Notes: generated by a model not told the origin, from the sequence alone. DNA of 64,000 bases from Sphingomonas sp. BK580 (GCF_014194975.1 NZ_JACIAY010000008.1:1-64000), one strand, 5' to 3'. Positions 1 through 8,654 are shown, counted from the stretch's first letter. Translations and numbers: made by a program.

Positions 1-7
1 CTGCTCC

Positions 8-33
8 GATCCTCCCCGCTCGCGGGGAGGATC
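8..33. repeat. Perfect 12-bp inverted repeat
   Basis: GATCCTCCCCGC and its reverse complement are separated by 2 nt. The same hairpin core recurs at 23841-23865, so this is one of the interspersed palindromes of this genome. No T-run follows it on either side, which argues against a simple terminator. Confidence 0.75.
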
Positions 34-91
34 GGGGAACCCGGCGCCGCCCGCCCCGGTTCTCGCTCGCGTCGCTGCAGGAGCGTGTGAG

Positions 92-403
92 ATGGCGAAG
101 CAGAGCAAGGCGCAGCAGGAGACGGTCGAGCGCGTGATGCACGAGTTCGCCGAGGGTGAGCTGGAGACCAGCGCCGGGCGCAAGGTCACCAGCCGCAAAC
201 AGGCGATCGCGATCGGGCTGAGCGAGGCGGGTGCGTCGAACCAGCAGACTCCCGCGCAGAACGAGCGCCGCAAGGGAGAGTCGGAGCGGCGCGAGCGCGG
301 GCAGCAGCCGAGCAAGGCCGAACTCTACGAGCGTGCGAAGAAGGCGGACGTGCCGGGCCGCTCGACCATGACCAAGGCCGAGCTGGAGAAGGCGCTGGGC
401 TGA
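92..403 (+). CDS. DUF6496 small basic protein with Rho-N/SAP-like C-terminus
   Basis: A 103-residue, highly charged protein. Residues about 12-48 (VERVMHEFAEGEL, then TSRKQAIAIGLSEAG) resemble the DUF6496 family. Residues about 74-102 (SKAELYERAKKADVPGRS..TKAELEKAL) look like the helical Rho N-terminal/SAP-type nucleic-acid-binding fold. The function is not known; DNA binding or a stress role is inference. The start is fixed by an AGGAG at 79-83, 8 nt before the ATG. Upstream, GGAAC (36-40) followed after 17 nt by GGTT (58-61) is a one-mismatch match to an EcfG-type stress promoter, which is weak support. Confidence 0.75.
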   Translation: MAKQSKAQQETVERVMHEFAEGELETSAGRKVTSRKQAIAIGLSEAGASNQQTPAQNERRKGESERRERGQQPSKAELYERAKKADVPGRSTMTKAELEKALG

Positions 404-461
404 GGGCGCTGGGTTGAGGTGAGCTGCCCGGCCGCTTTCTCCCCCCGACACACACACCGCT

Positions 462-555
462 ATCATCCCGGACTTGTCCCGGGCTCCATTGCACCGCGGA
501 AGCGGCCGCCCGAGGATGCGCGGTATCGTTGCTCCCGGAACGAGCCCGGGACGAC
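462..555. repeat. Interspersed paired palindrome (TCATCCCGG type)
   Basis: Begins ATCATCCCGGACTTGTCCCGG and ends CCCGGAACGAGCCCGGGACGACG in inverted orientation, with about 45 nt between the two hairpins. It belongs to the same family as 6744-6881, 51313-51410 and 51511-51607. It occupies most of the gap between the two flanking genes. Confidence 0.7.
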
Positions 556-618
556 GTCGAAGCGGCGCGGCTGTGTTCCGCTGATGTGCGCCGCCGCGCT
601 AGAGCTGCGTCCGCCTCC

Positions 619-1227
619 TCAGTACGCCGCGGTGAAGCGCGCGCGCGCGTGGCGGTGCTGCTCCAGCTCGTCGACCATCGCGATCGCATAGTCCGCGAAG
701 CTGATCCGGCTCTGCCCCTCGCCGTCGACCACCAGCGCGTCGCCGCCGAGCCGGAAGCGGCCGGTGCGCGGCCCCTCCTCGATCAGCGCGGCGGGCGAGA
801 AGAAGGTCCAGTCGACGTCCTCCACCCCGCGCAGCGCCTCAAGGAAGCGCACCCCGCCCATCGCCATGTCGCGCCACGCCGCGGGGAAGTCGGGCGAGTC
901 GATCAGCCGGCCGCCGTCGGCGGTGCGCAGGCTCGCCGCGCCCCCGGTGACCAGCAGCCGAGGCACCCCGGTGGCGCGGAGCGCGCCCAGCAGCGTCTCG
1001 GCGGTGACGTCGAAGTGGAGCGCGCTGATCACCGCGTCATGGCCGCGGACCAGCCCGGCCAGCGCGTCGGCGTCATGCGCGTCGCCCGCGACCGCGGTGA
1101 CGCCCTCGGCCGCGGGGATCGCCTCCGGGTGGCGCGCGACCGCGGTGACCTGATGGCCGCGCCGCGCCAGCTCCTGCGTGATCTCCTTGCCCGCGCGACC
1201 GCTCGCGCCCAGCACCGCTACCCTCAT
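619..1227 (-). CDS. NAD(P)-binding reductase (NmrA/SDR-like, YwnB type)
   Basis: A 202-residue Rossmann protein. The N-terminus MRVAVLGASGRAGKEI is an NAD(P)-binding GxxGxxG motif, followed by AVARHPE and VAGDAHDADAL, typical of atypical short-chain dehydrogenase/NAD(P)H-binding proteins of the NmrA/YwnB group. I start it at the ATG at 1227 because a GGAGG lies just upstream on this strand and the motif begins immediately; a longer reading would run through the regulatory region. It is divergent from the HxlR gene at 1283. HxlR proteins often control a neighbouring reductase in response to quinones or aldehydes, so this is the probable target. The substrate cannot be told from sequence. Confidence 0.85.
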   Translation of the reverse strand: MRVAVLGASGRAGKEITQELARRGHQVTAVARHPEAIPAAEGVTAVAGDAHDADALAGLVRGHDAVISALHFDVTAETLLGALRATGVPRLLVTGGAASLRTADGGRLIDSPDFPAAWRDMAMGGVRFLEALRGVEDVDWTFFSPAALIEEGPRTGRFRLGGDALVVDGEGQSRISFADYAIAMVDELEQHRHARARFTAAY

Positions 1228-1235
1228 CTCGTCCT

Positions 1236-1263
1236 CCGTAGGTGGTTTCCTACGGTGACCTAC
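1236..1263. promoter_or_regulatory. Putative HxlR operator in divergent promoter
   Basis: CCGTAGG (1236-1242) and CCTACGG (1249-1255) form a perfect 7-bp inverted repeat with a 6-nt spacer. A second half-site ACCTAC at 1258-1263 pairs with GTAGGT at 1238-1243. HxlR-family dimers bind such palindromes in the promoter shared with their target gene. The assignment to this regulator is inferred from position. Confidence 0.6.
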
Positions 1264-1282
1264 TTGGCTAGGGCGAGGCGCC

Positions 1283-1717
1283 ATGCAAGACGGCACTTCC
1301 ATCTCACCTGGTCACCCCGGCGATACCGCGCGGGGTGACGTCTATGCCGCCGACTGCCCGACGCGGCGCCTGCTCGATCGCGTCGGTGACAAATGGAGCG
1401 TGCTGATCCTGCTGCTGCTCGGTGACTCACCGCGGCGATTCAGCGAGCTCAAGCGCCGCATCGCGGGCGTGTCGCAGAAGATGCTGAGTCAGACGCTGCG
1501 CTCGCTCGAGCGCGACGGGCTGGTGACGCGCGAAGTCGAGGCCAGCGTGCCGATCAAGGTGGTGTATCGCGTCACGCCGCTCGGGCGCGAGCTGCTCGGC
1601 GCGCTGCGGCAGATGATCGACTGGGCGGAGACGCGGATGGGCGCGGTCGCCGCGGCGCAGGCGCGCTACGACGCGCGCACCGAGACCGCGGCGGAGATGG
1701 TAGCGCTCCCCGAATGA
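1283..1717 (+). CDS. HxlR-family transcriptional regulator
   Basis: A 144-residue winged-helix protein of the HxlR (DUF24) family. Diagnostic pieces are CPTRRLLDRVGDKWSVLIL at residues 25-43, FSELKRRIAGVSQKMLSQTL (recognition region) and the DGLVTREVEASVPIKVVYRVT wing. Cys25 sits in the CP position that acts as redox or electrophile sensor in YodB/QorR/HypR-type members, so thiol-based sensing is plausible. It is transcribed away from the reductase at 619-1227 across a 55-bp region holding a palindrome, giving a typical sensor/detoxifying-enzyme pair. Which compound induces it is unknown. Confidence 0.93.
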   Translation: MQDGTSISPGHPGDTARGDVYAADCPTRRLLDRVGDKWSVLILLLLGDSPRRFSELKRRIAGVSQKMLSQTLRSLERDGLVTREVEASVPIKVVYRVTPLGRELLGALRQMIDWAETRMGAVAAAQARYDARTETAAEMVALPE

Positions 1718-1774
1718 TGCTGTTAACCCTCTGATCCACGGCGCCGAAAGCGTCGACAGGAGAGGGAGAGGGAC

Positions 1775-2869
1775 ATGCGCGAGGCCGACCGTCGCACGAT
1801 CATCACCGGGCTGGGGATGGGGCTCGCCGTCGCCGCGAGCGGCGCCTGCGCCGCGCCGCCGCGCGACCGCAAGGTCGGCTATGCCGTGGTCGGACTGGGT
1901 CGCTACGCCGAGCTGATCATGTCCAAGTTCGCGGAGTGCGACCATTCGCGGCTGGTCGCGCTGGTCAGCGGCACGCCCGAGAAGCTCGAGAAGTTCGGGA
2001 CGCAGTACAACATCCCCAAGACGCACCGCTACAGCTACGCCAACTTCGACACGATCCGCGACAATCCGGACATCGACGTCGTCTACGTGATCCTGCCCAA
2101 TTCGATGCACGCCGAATATGTCGTGCGCGCCGCGAAGGCGGGCAAGCACGTGATGTGCGAGAAGCCGATGGCGGTCTCGGTGGCGGAGTGCGAGACGATG
2201 ATCGCGGCCTGCCGCGCCGCCAAGCGCAAGCTGATGATCGGCTATCGCTCGCGCTTCCAGCCGCACAACATGCTCGCGATCCAGCTGGCGCAGAGCGGCT
2301 TCGTCGGGCCGACGCGGATCATCACCTCGGAGCACGGCTTCGACGCCAAGCCCAACCAGTGGCGGCTCAACCGGCCGCTGTCGGGCGGCGGCTCGCTGAT
2401 GGACATCGGCATCTACAGCCTCAACGCAGCGCGCTATCTCGCCGGCGAGAACCCGGTGGAGGTCAGCGCGATCGAGTCGACGGACCGCTCCGACCCGCGC
2501 TTCCGCACGGTGGAGGACCGCATCTCGTTCCTGCTGCGCTTCCCCTCGGGGATCGAGGCGACCTGCGTGTCGAGCTACAGCTCGAACCACAACGCCTATC
2601 GCGTGATCGGCACCAAGGGCTGGATCGAGCTCGAGCCCGCCACCTCCTACGAGGGGCAGAAGATGCGGATCAACCGCGACGGCCGCACCGAGCCGCGCGA
2701 CCCGCCCGCGGGCAAGCCGCAGCACGCGGCGCAGCTCGACCATCTCGCCGAGTGCATCTTCGACGACAAGCAGCCGTTGGTCGCGGGCGAGGAGGGGCTC
2801 GCCGACATGCGCGTGATCGAGGCGATCTATCGCTCGGCGCGCGAGGGCCAGCGCGTGCGGCTGGTATGA
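1775..2869 (+). CDS. Tat-exported glucose-fructose oxidoreductase-like Gfo/Idh/MocA protein
   Basis: A 364-residue enzyme. The N-terminus has a twin-arginine export signal (DRRTIITGLG, then a hydrophobic stretch to about residue 27). A Rossmann motif VVGLGRYA follows at about 38-45, then the family CEKPMAV at 128-134 carrying the catalytic Lys130, and GGGSLMDIGIYSLN in the C-terminal domain. The overall pattern, including QWRLNRPLSGGGSLMDIGIY, closely resembles Zymomonas glucose-fructose oxidoreductase, a periplasmic enzyme with tightly bound NADP(H). It would oxidise an aldose to a lactone in the periplasm; fructose reduction to sorbitol is not proven here. The stop overlaps the start of the lactonase gene (ATGA), so the two are translationally coupled. 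Confidence 0.88.
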   Translation: MREADRRTIITGLGMGLAVAASGACAAPPRDRKVGYAVVGLGRYAELIMSKFAECDHSRLVALVSGTPEKLEKFGTQYNIPKTHRYSYANFDTIRDNPDIDVVYVILPNSMHAEYVVRAAKAGKHVMCEKPMAVSVAECETMIAACRAAKRKLMIGYRSRFQPHNMLAIQLAQSGFVGPTRIITSEHGFDAKPNQWRLNRPLSGGGSLMDIGIYSLNAARYLAGENPVEVSAIESTDRSDPRFRTVEDRISFLLRFPSGIEATCVSSYSSNHNAYRVIGTKGWIELEPATSYEGQKMRINRDGRTEPRDPPAGKPQHAAQLDHLAECIFDDKQPLVAGEEGLADMRVIEAIYRSAREGQRVRLV

Positions 2870-3876
2870 CCGCGCTCACCCGGCGCGGCGCGCTCGCCGG
2901 GCTGGCGGGGCTGGGCGCGCTCGCCACCGGCGCCGCGCGCGCGGCCGAGCCGCCGCCGATGGGGGTGCTGCGGCTCGACCCGCGGCTCGACTCGATCATC
3001 CCGCCCGGCGCGACGATCGAGACGCTCGCCACCGGCTATCGCTGGGCCGAGGGGCCGGTGTGGGTTGCCGAGGGCGAGTATCTGCTCTTCTCCGACGTGC
3101 CCGCCAACGTCGTCCACCGCTGGTCGCGCCGCGGCGGCGCGCGACCGTTCCTCAATCCCTCGGGCCTGCAGACGCCGATCCCGCCCGCGATCCGCGAGGC
3201 CGGCGCCAACGGGCTCGCGCTCGATCGCCGGGGCCGGCTGATCGTCGCGGACAGCGGCACGCGCGCGATCGTGCGCGTCGACCTCGCCACCAGGAAGCGG
3301 ACGGTGCTGGCCGAGCGTTACCAGGGCAAGCGCTTCAACAGCCCCAACGACGTGGTGGTGGCGCGCTCGGGCGCGATCTACTTCACCGACCCGACCTACG
3401 GCTTCGCCGCCGGCCCCGACTCGCCGCTGCGCGAGCTCGACGTGATGGGGCTCTACCGACTCGACCCCGACGGCACCGTCACGCTGCTCGACGGCGCGCG
3501 GCGCTTCCCCAACGGCGTCGGCCTCTCGCCCGACGAGCGCACCTTGTACTTGTCCTGCTCGGACGACGCCGCGCCGCTGGTCTGGGCCTATGCGCTCGAC
3601 GCGCGGGGCCGGCCGACCGGCTCGCGCGTGTTCAGCGACATGCGCGCGGACAAGGCGAAGGGCTGGGCCGGCGCGCCCGACGGCATGGACGTCGCGGCGG
3701 CGGGCCATCTGTTCGTCAGCGGACCGGGCGGGATGCACGTGCTCAGCCCCGCGGGCGAGCCGCTCGGCATCATCGGCAATGGCAAGCCGATCGCCAACGC
3801 CTGCGTGGGCGAGGGCGGACGCAGCCTGTTCCTCACCGCGTCGGACCGGATCTGCCGCGTGGTGCTGGTGGGGTGA
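2866..3876 (+). CDS. Tat-exported SMP-30/gluconolactonase-family lactonase
   Basis: A 336-residue beta-propeller hydrolase. The twin-arginine signal TRRGALAGLAGLGALATG is followed by a cleavage region ending ARA at about 26. Family motifs are AEGPVW near residue 53, FNSPNDVVVARSGAIYFTDP and FPNGVGLSPDERTLYLS; the metal-binding Glu, Asn and Asp of SMP-30 lactonases lie in these blocks. It starts at 2866 inside the last codon of the oxidoreductase gene. Together they make a two-step periplasmic pathway, oxidation of a sugar to its lactone and hydrolysis to the aldonic acid, as for gfo/gnl in Zymomonas. The exact sugar is not known. Confidence 0.88.
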   Translation: MTALTRRGALAGLAGLGALATGAARAAEPPPMGVLRLDPRLDSIIPPGATIETLATGYRWAEGPVWVAEGEYLLFSDVPANVVHRWSRRGGARPFLNPSGLQTPIPPAIREAGANGLALDRRGRLIVADSGTRAIVRVDLATRKRTVLAERYQGKRFNSPNDVVVARSGAIYFTDPTYGFAAGPDSPLRELDVMGLYRLDPDGTVTLLDGARRFPNGVGLSPDERTLYLSCSDDAAPLVWAYALDARGRPTGSRVFSDMRADKAKGWAGAPDGMDVAAAGHLFVSGPGGMHVLSPAGEPLGIIGNGKPIANACVGEGGRSLFLTASDRICRVVLVG

Positions 3877-3977
3877 TCCCGCCGCGTTCGTGCGCGCGGG
3901 GAAGTCGGACCTCACGCGCTGCCCATCGCCGCGGCAGGTAGCCTCAGCGTTCGGCGATCATGCCTATGATCGCGCCA

Positions 3978-4103
3978 CCTGCGCGTCTGGATCCCCGCCT
4001 GCGCGGGGATGACGGAAGAGACAGGCGACGGATCTCACCACTTCGATCCGTCATCCCCGCGCATTTGATCCGTCATCCCCGCGAACGCGGGGATCCAGAC
4101 GCG
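3978..4103. repeat. Cluster of GTCATCCCCGCG/GCGTCTGG palindromes
   Basis: The gap 3877-4268 (392 bp) holds two full inverted units, 3983-4014 and 4071-4103 (core CGTCATCCCCGCG..CGCGGGGATCC..), and a half unit at about 4048-4062. The same family recurs as a pair at 53793-53888. The rest of the gap should contain the promoter of the TonB receptor; I could not pick a convincing -35/-10. Confidence 0.75.
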
Positions 4104-4268
4104 CTGTCGCGAGCGGGGGAGCGCGTCGCTCGCCGCACTGTGGCGCAGAAACAACCCTTCTCCAGCAATGCTCTACGTCGGCCCATGCCACGTCGACACG
4201 AGTCCGCGCGCGACTTACATTCGTGGTTAACGGCGCCGCCCGAGCGCCGCAGCAGAGGGAGAAGAAGC

Positions 4269-6719
4269 ATGCGGTCCACCCACGCCACGCGGCTGCTCAC
4301 CGGCGCCGCCACCGTCGCGCTGACGCTGCTCGCCGCGCCCGCGCTCGCCCAGACCGGCGCCGCGCCCGACCCCGCGCAGGACACCGCGCAGCGCTCGCAG
4401 CCCGACACCGGCATCGTCGACACCACCGCGCCGAGCGGGGACGACATCATCGTCGTCGGCACCGCGGGCGGCGGCACGCGGCGGCAGGACGCCGCCTTCG
4501 CGGTCACCACGCTCAGCGACGACGCGATCGAGCGCGCCGCGCCCAACAGCACCGCCGACCTGCTCCGCACCGTCCCCGGCGTGATGGCGGAGAGCTCGGG
4601 CGGGCAGAACGGCGCCAACATCTTCGTGCGCGGCTATCCCTCGGGCGGCGACGCGCAGTTCGTCACCTTCCAGCTCGGCGGCGTGCCGATCTTCCCGCCC
4701 TCGACGCTGTCGTTCCTCGAGAACTCGCAGCTGATCCGGCTCGACGAGACGGTGCAGCGGGTCGAGGCGGTGCGCGGCGGCACCGGCTCGCTCTTCTCCA
4801 ACGGCCAGCCCGGCCTCACCGTCAACGTCGTGCCGCGCACCGGCGGCAGCGCGCTCCACGGCCTCGGCAAATTCTCCTACACCGACTACGACGAGGCGCG
4901 CGGCGACGCCTGGGTGTCGGGCCCGCTCGGCGAGAACACCGGCTTCATGATCGGCGGCTTCTACGCGCAGGGCAACGGCATCCGCGACCCAGGCTTCCGC
5001 GCCGAGAAGGGCGGTCAGGTCACCGCCAACATCCACCATGATTTCGAGGGGCGCGGCTCGGTCGAGGTCTACGCGCGCTACCTCAACGATCGCGGCCAGT
5101 GGCTGCTGCCGATCCCGGTGATCCAGGACGGGCGCAAGATCAGCGCGTATCCCGGCTTCGACGCGGGCACCGGCACCCTGCTCGGGCCGGAGACGCGGCT
5201 GACGCGCAACGTCCAGGGCAACACCGTCAACCTCGAGAACGGCCGCGGCGCCGACGTGATCAACACCGGCATCACCTTCGACTATGAGGTGGCCGACGGC
5301 CTGCGCGTGCGCGAGCGGATGAGCTATCTCGGCGGGCGCGCGGACACGGTCGGGCTCGTCCCCGACGGTCCGCCCACCGCCGCCTCGGCGATCGCGACCG
5401 CGCTCGGCGGCGCGGGCTCGACCGTCGCCTCGCTCAGCTACGTCAACGGCGGCGGCGCGGTCGCGTCGGGCGCGGAGACGCAGGTGATGCGCGCGGGCAT
5501 CTGGAGTGTGCAGAAGAAGATCACCTCCTTCGTCGCCGACACCGCGCTCGAGTGGAAGGCCGGCGGCAACAAGCTGACCGGCGGCTTCTACTACGCCGAT
5601 TACACCACGCGCGACCAGTGGGCGCTGGGCAACCAGGTGCTGCTCACCGCCGAACCGCGCGCGCGGCTGCTCGACCTGACGCTCAACGGCGGGCGCACCG
5701 CGACGCAGAACGGCTTCACCAGCGGCGACGGCTTCCTCGTCGACGCCTATTACAAGGGGTCGGACCTCGCCTTCTACGCGGTCGACGAGCTGCAGCTCAC
5801 GTCGCAGCTGCGCGTCGACGGCGGGCTGCGCTATCAGAAGCATATCGTCGACGGGAACCTGCGCACCCCGGCGGCGACCCCGGTCAACCTCGACGGTAAC
5901 CCGAACACGCTGTACGACAACGCGGTCAACGTGTTCGGCGACCGCCGCGCGCTCGACCCGTTCCGCGAGGGGCGCTGGTCGTGGACCGCGGGCGCCAACT
6001 ACGACTTCACCTCGCAGGTCGGCGTGTTCGCGCGCTACAGCCGCGGCCACAGCTTCCCGCAGTTCGACAACCTGCGCGAGGGGCTGACGATCGTCGCCAA
6101 GGTCGACACCTACGAGGGCGGGCTCAAGGTCTCGATGCCGTGGCTCAACCTCTACGCCACCGTCTTCCACAACAAGTTCGACGGGCTGGCGACGACGCAG
6201 CTGATCAACAACGTCGCGCTGAGCCAGGTCGGCGGCGCCAAGGCGACCGGCGTCGAGCTGGAGGGCGCGATCCGTCCGTTCGCGGGCTTCAGCCTGGCGG
6301 CGGCGGGGACCTTCCTCGACGGCACCTACCAGGACTTCTTCACCGGCGGCGGCGCGATCGACAATACCGGGAACCGCGTCCAGCGCCAGCCGCGCTGGAT
6401 GTGGCGCGTGACCCCGTCCTACGAGCTGCCGGTGGGGAGCCTGCGCCCGTCGCTGTTCGCGACGCTGCAATATACCGGCGACCGCTTCTCCGATCCCGAG
6501 AACCAGCAGCTGCTGCCGCGCTTCTACCAGCTCGACGCGGGCGTGTCGGTCGAGGTGGCGGAGCGTATCCGGCTCCAGGTGACGGGCAACAATCTCACGG
6601 ACGAGATCGGGCTGACCGAGGGTAACCCGCGCATCATCGGCTCGCAGGGGACGGGACCGGTGCTGGCGCGCCCGATCCTGGGCCGCTCGCTCCGCTTCAG
6701 CGCGGCGCTGAGCTTCTGA
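4269..6719 (+). CDS. TonB-dependent outer-membrane receptor
   Basis: An 816-residue precursor. A Sec signal peptide (MRSTHATRLL..LLAAPALA) ends near residue 28. A TonB-box-like DDIIVVG precedes the plug domain (TTLSDDAIERAAPNSTADLL, RTVPGVMAES, VRGYPSGG, VEAVRGGTGSLF). Long beta-barrel repeats follow, and the protein ends in an aromatic RFSAALSF, as outer-membrane barrels do. I chose the ATG at 4269 because it begins the signal peptide and is preceded by a GGGAGAAGAAG stretch; the frame is open further upstream but through repeat DNA. The ligand is unknown. Flanking sugar-oxidising enzymes hint at a carbohydrate rather than a siderophore, but that is inference. Confidence 0.92.
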   Translation: MRSTHATRLLTGAATVALTLLAAPALAQTGAAPDPAQDTAQRSQPDTGIVDTTAPSGDDIIVVGTAGGGTRRQDAAFAVTTLSDDAIERAAPNSTADLLRTVPGVMAESSGGQNGANIFVRGYPSGGDAQFVTFQLGGVPIFPPSTLSFLENSQLIRLDETVQRVEAVRGGTGSLFSNGQPGLTVNVVPRTGGSALHGLGKFSYTDYDEARGDAWVSGPLGENTGFMIGGFYAQGNGIRDPGFRAEKGGQVTANIHHDFEGRGSVEVYARYLNDRGQWLLPIPVIQDGRKISAYPGFDAGTGTLLGPETRLTRNVQGNTVNLENGRGADVINTGITFDYEVADGLRVRERMSYLGGRADTVGLVPDGPPTAASAIATALGGAGSTVASLSYVNGGGAVASGAETQVMRAGIWSVQKKITSFVADTALEWKAGGNKLTGGFYYADYTTRDQWALGNQVLLTAEPRARLLDLTLNGGRTATQNGFTSGDGFLVDAYYKGSDLAFYAVDELQLTSQLRVDGGLRYQKHIVDGNLRTPAATPVNLDGNPNTLYDNAVNVFGDRRALDPFREGRWSWTAGANYDFTSQVGVFARYSRGHSFPQFDNLREGLTIVAKVDTYEGGLKVSMPWLNLYATVFHNKFDGLATTQLINNVALSQVGGAKATGVELEGAIRPFAGFSLAAAGTFLDGTYQDFFTGGGAIDNTGNRVQRQPRWMWRVTPSYELPVGSLRPSLFATLQYTGDRFSDPENQQLLPRFYQLDAGVSVEVAERIRLQVTGNNLTDEIGLTEGNPRIIGSQGTGPVLARPILGRSLRFSAALSF

Positions 6720-6743
6720 GGGGGAGGCGGAGACCCTTCTTCC

Positions 6744-6881
6744 TACCGTCATCCCGGCCCCTTCGATGCCGCCTGCGGCGTCGCTCAGGACAGGCTTGAG
6801 CCGGGATCCATGGTGCCGCGAGAACAACGGTCCGGGTGTACGCTGCACGGTGGATCCCGGGTCAGGCCCGGGATGACGGTA
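6744..6881. repeat. Long paired palindrome (CCGTCATCCCGG type)
   Basis: TACCGTCATCCCGG at the left end is matched exactly by CCGGGATGACGGTA at the right end, enclosing internal GGATCCA/TGGATCC arms. It fills much of the 374-bp gap 6720-7093. It is one of several copies of the GTCATCC..GGATGAC family in the window. Confidence 0.75.
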
Positions 6882-6956
6882 GAAGGGTCAAGGTCGGCTC
6901 ACGAGATCGGCCGACCCGTCCCGCCGGCCATACGTCAGCGCCGCTAACGTATCGGC

Positions 6957-6995
6957 TTGCCCCGCCCCCCGACGTGCCGCATACAATAAGATAAT
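6957..6995 (+). promoter_or_regulatory. Possible promoter for the gene at 7094
   Basis: TTGCCC (6957) with TACAAT (6982-6987) and an overlapping GATAAT (6990-6995) form an unusually AT-rich patch in GC-rich DNA about 100 nt before the start codon. The spacing (19 nt) is not ideal, so this is tentative. Confidence 0.3.
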
Positions 6996-7093
6996 TGCTT
7001 TCGAATGGCGCGACTCCCGGTGCTCAGGCCGGAGCGCGGCACGACGGCGGTGAGCGCGCAAGCCTCTGCAACGACGCACGCGAAGGAGAGACG

Positions 7094-8491
7094 ATGACGA
7101 TCAGCGAGGGGATCAGCCGCCGCGCGTGGCTGGCCGGGGCTGCGGCCACGGCGATGGCAGGGGCGCTGCCGGGCGCCGCGCAGGCGGCGCGGCGCCGCAA
7201 GGCGGGCGACAAGATCAACATCGCGGTGATCGGCGCGGGCGGCATGGGCGCCGCCAACGCCTCGCGGCTGACCGGCGAGAATATCGTCGCCGCCTGCGAC
7301 GTCGATTTCGACCATGTCGCCAAGTCGCTGCTCGGCCGTGACGGCAACACCAACCCCGAGCGCGTCGCGCTGCGCGCCGCCTATGACAAGGCCGAGCGCT
7401 TCAGCGACTATCGGAAGCTGTTCGACAAGCGCAAGGACATCGAGGCGGTCCTCATCGCCACCCCCGACCACCATCACGCGGTCGCGGCCAAGATGGCGAT
7501 GGAGCGCGGGCTCCACGTCTATGTCCAGAAGCCGCTGACCTATACGGTCGCGGAGAGCCGCATGCTCGCCGAGCTGGCGCGCAAGAACCCCAAGCTCGTC
7601 ACGCAGATGGGCAACCAGGGCCACTCGGGCGACGACGGTCGCCGCGTGGTGGAGCTGCTGCGCGGCGGCGCGATCGGGAACGTCCGCGAGGTCCATGCCT
7701 GGACCAACCGCCCGATCTGGCCGCAGGGCATCGCCCGCCCCGAGGCGGTGGCCAAACCCGCGAGCCTCGACTGGGACCTGTGGCTCGGGCCGGCGTCGGT
7801 CGACTGGGGCTACAACCCCGATTACGCCCACTTCAACTGGCGCGGCTGGACGCCGTTCGGCACCGGCGCGCTGGGCGACATGGGCGCGCACCTGCTCGAC
7901 TTCCCAGTGTGGGCGCTCGAACCCGGCCTGCCGACCCGGGTCGAGACTCGCCACTCGCGCTGGGCGTCGCGCGACCAGCCGGCGCAGCCGGGCAGCTGGC
8001 CGCTGGCGGGGCTGACCTTCTTCGAGTTCGGCAACGCCAAGGGCGGGCCGATCAAGCTCACCTGGTACGACGGCGGGCTGATGCCGCCGACGCCGCACGA
8101 TTTGCCCGCCGAGGTGACGATGACGCCCGACGGCGGCGTGCTCTACGTCGGCGACCAGGGCATGCTGATGCACGAGACCTATGGCGAGAAGCCGGTGGTG
8201 TTCGGCGCCGGCGCGGCCGAGCGCGCCGCGGCGGTGCCGCGCTCGCTGCCGCGGATCGAGGGCGGGCTGCAGGGCCACGAGCGCAACTGGCTCGCCGCGA
8301 TCCGCGGCGAGACGCAGGCGTCGTGCCCGTTCGCCTATGCGACGACGCTCAACGAGACGATGCTGCTCGGCATGGTCGCGCTGCGTGCCGGTCGACCGAT
8401 CAGCTACGACGGCAGCGCCGCGCGGATCACCGACGCGGCGGACGCGAACACGCTGCTGACGCGCGACTATCGGAGCGGGTGGACGATCTGA
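7094..8491 (+). CDS. Tat-exported Gfo/Idh/MocA-family oxidoreductase
   Basis: A 465-residue protein with a twin-arginine signal (SRRAWLAGAAATAMAG..AAQA) ending near residue 32. The Rossmann motif is INIAVIGAGGMGAAN and the family Lys motif is YVQKPLTYTV. The long C-terminal domain (VHAWTNRPIWPQG, WDLWLGPA, HFNWRGWTPFGTGALGDMGAHLLD) is typical of the longer secreted Gfo/Idh/MocA members. The start at 7094 follows GAAGGAGAG at 7082-7090. It is probably a periplasmic NAD(P)-dependent sugar oxidoreductase with unknown substrate, and a second, distinct relative of the gene at 1775. It is not obviously in an operon; a palindromic repeat follows it. Confidence 0.85.
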   Translation: MTISEGISRRAWLAGAAATAMAGALPGAAQAARRRKAGDKINIAVIGAGGMGAANASRLTGENIVAACDVDFDHVAKSLLGRDGNTNPERVALRAAYDKAERFSDYRKLFDKRKDIEAVLIATPDHHHAVAAKMAMERGLHVYVQKPLTYTVAESRMLAELARKNPKLVTQMGNQGHSGDDGRRVVELLRGGAIGNVREVHAWTNRPIWPQGIARPEAVAKPASLDWDLWLGPASVDWGYNPDYAHFNWRGWTPFGTGALGDMGAHLLDFPVWALEPGLPTRVETRHSRWASRDQPAQPGSWPLAGLTFFEFGNAKGGPIKLTWYDGGLMPPTPHDLPAEVTMTPDGGVLYVGDQGMLMHETYGEKPVVFGAGAAERAAAVPRSLPRIEGGLQGHERNWLAAIRGETQASCPFAYATTLNETMLLGMVALRAGRPISYDGSAARITDAADANTLLTRDYRSGWTI

Positions 8492-8566
8492 GGAAGGGGG
8501 CGCTCAGGTCCGGTGGACGAGCCTGGCGGTCCCAACCAGCAGCGGCCGATTGCATGTTAGGTGACT

Positions 8567-8654
8567 GTGTTCCGGCGAAAGCCGGAACCCAGAGCCAAGC
8601 AAAACGACATCTGACGATGCACGAGGCTCTGGGCTCCTGCCTGCGCAGGAGCAC
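8567..8654. repeat. Interspersed paired palindrome (GTGCTCC..GGAGCAC type)
   Basis: GTGTTCCGGCGAAAGCCGGAAC..CCAGAG is followed, in inverted order, by CTCTGGGCTCCTGC..GCAGGAGCAC. The same architecture occurs at 14642-14721, 50010-50087 and inside glgA at 61270-61346. Confidence 0.75.

Noticed and set aside
8..33. Terminator for a gene left of the window
   Set aside because: The hairpin is perfect but has no T-run, and the same core recurs elsewhere as an interspersed repeat.
3978..4103. A CRISPR-like array of short repeats
   Set aside because: Units are self-palindromic, occur in alternating orientation, are scattered genome-wide-style in many gaps and have no regular spacers or cas genes.
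4227..6848. An 873-codon open frame on the minus strand across the TonB receptor
   Set aside because: It is a by-product of very high G+C: the product is Arg/Ala/Val-rich with no domain, and it lies exactly antisense to a clear receptor.
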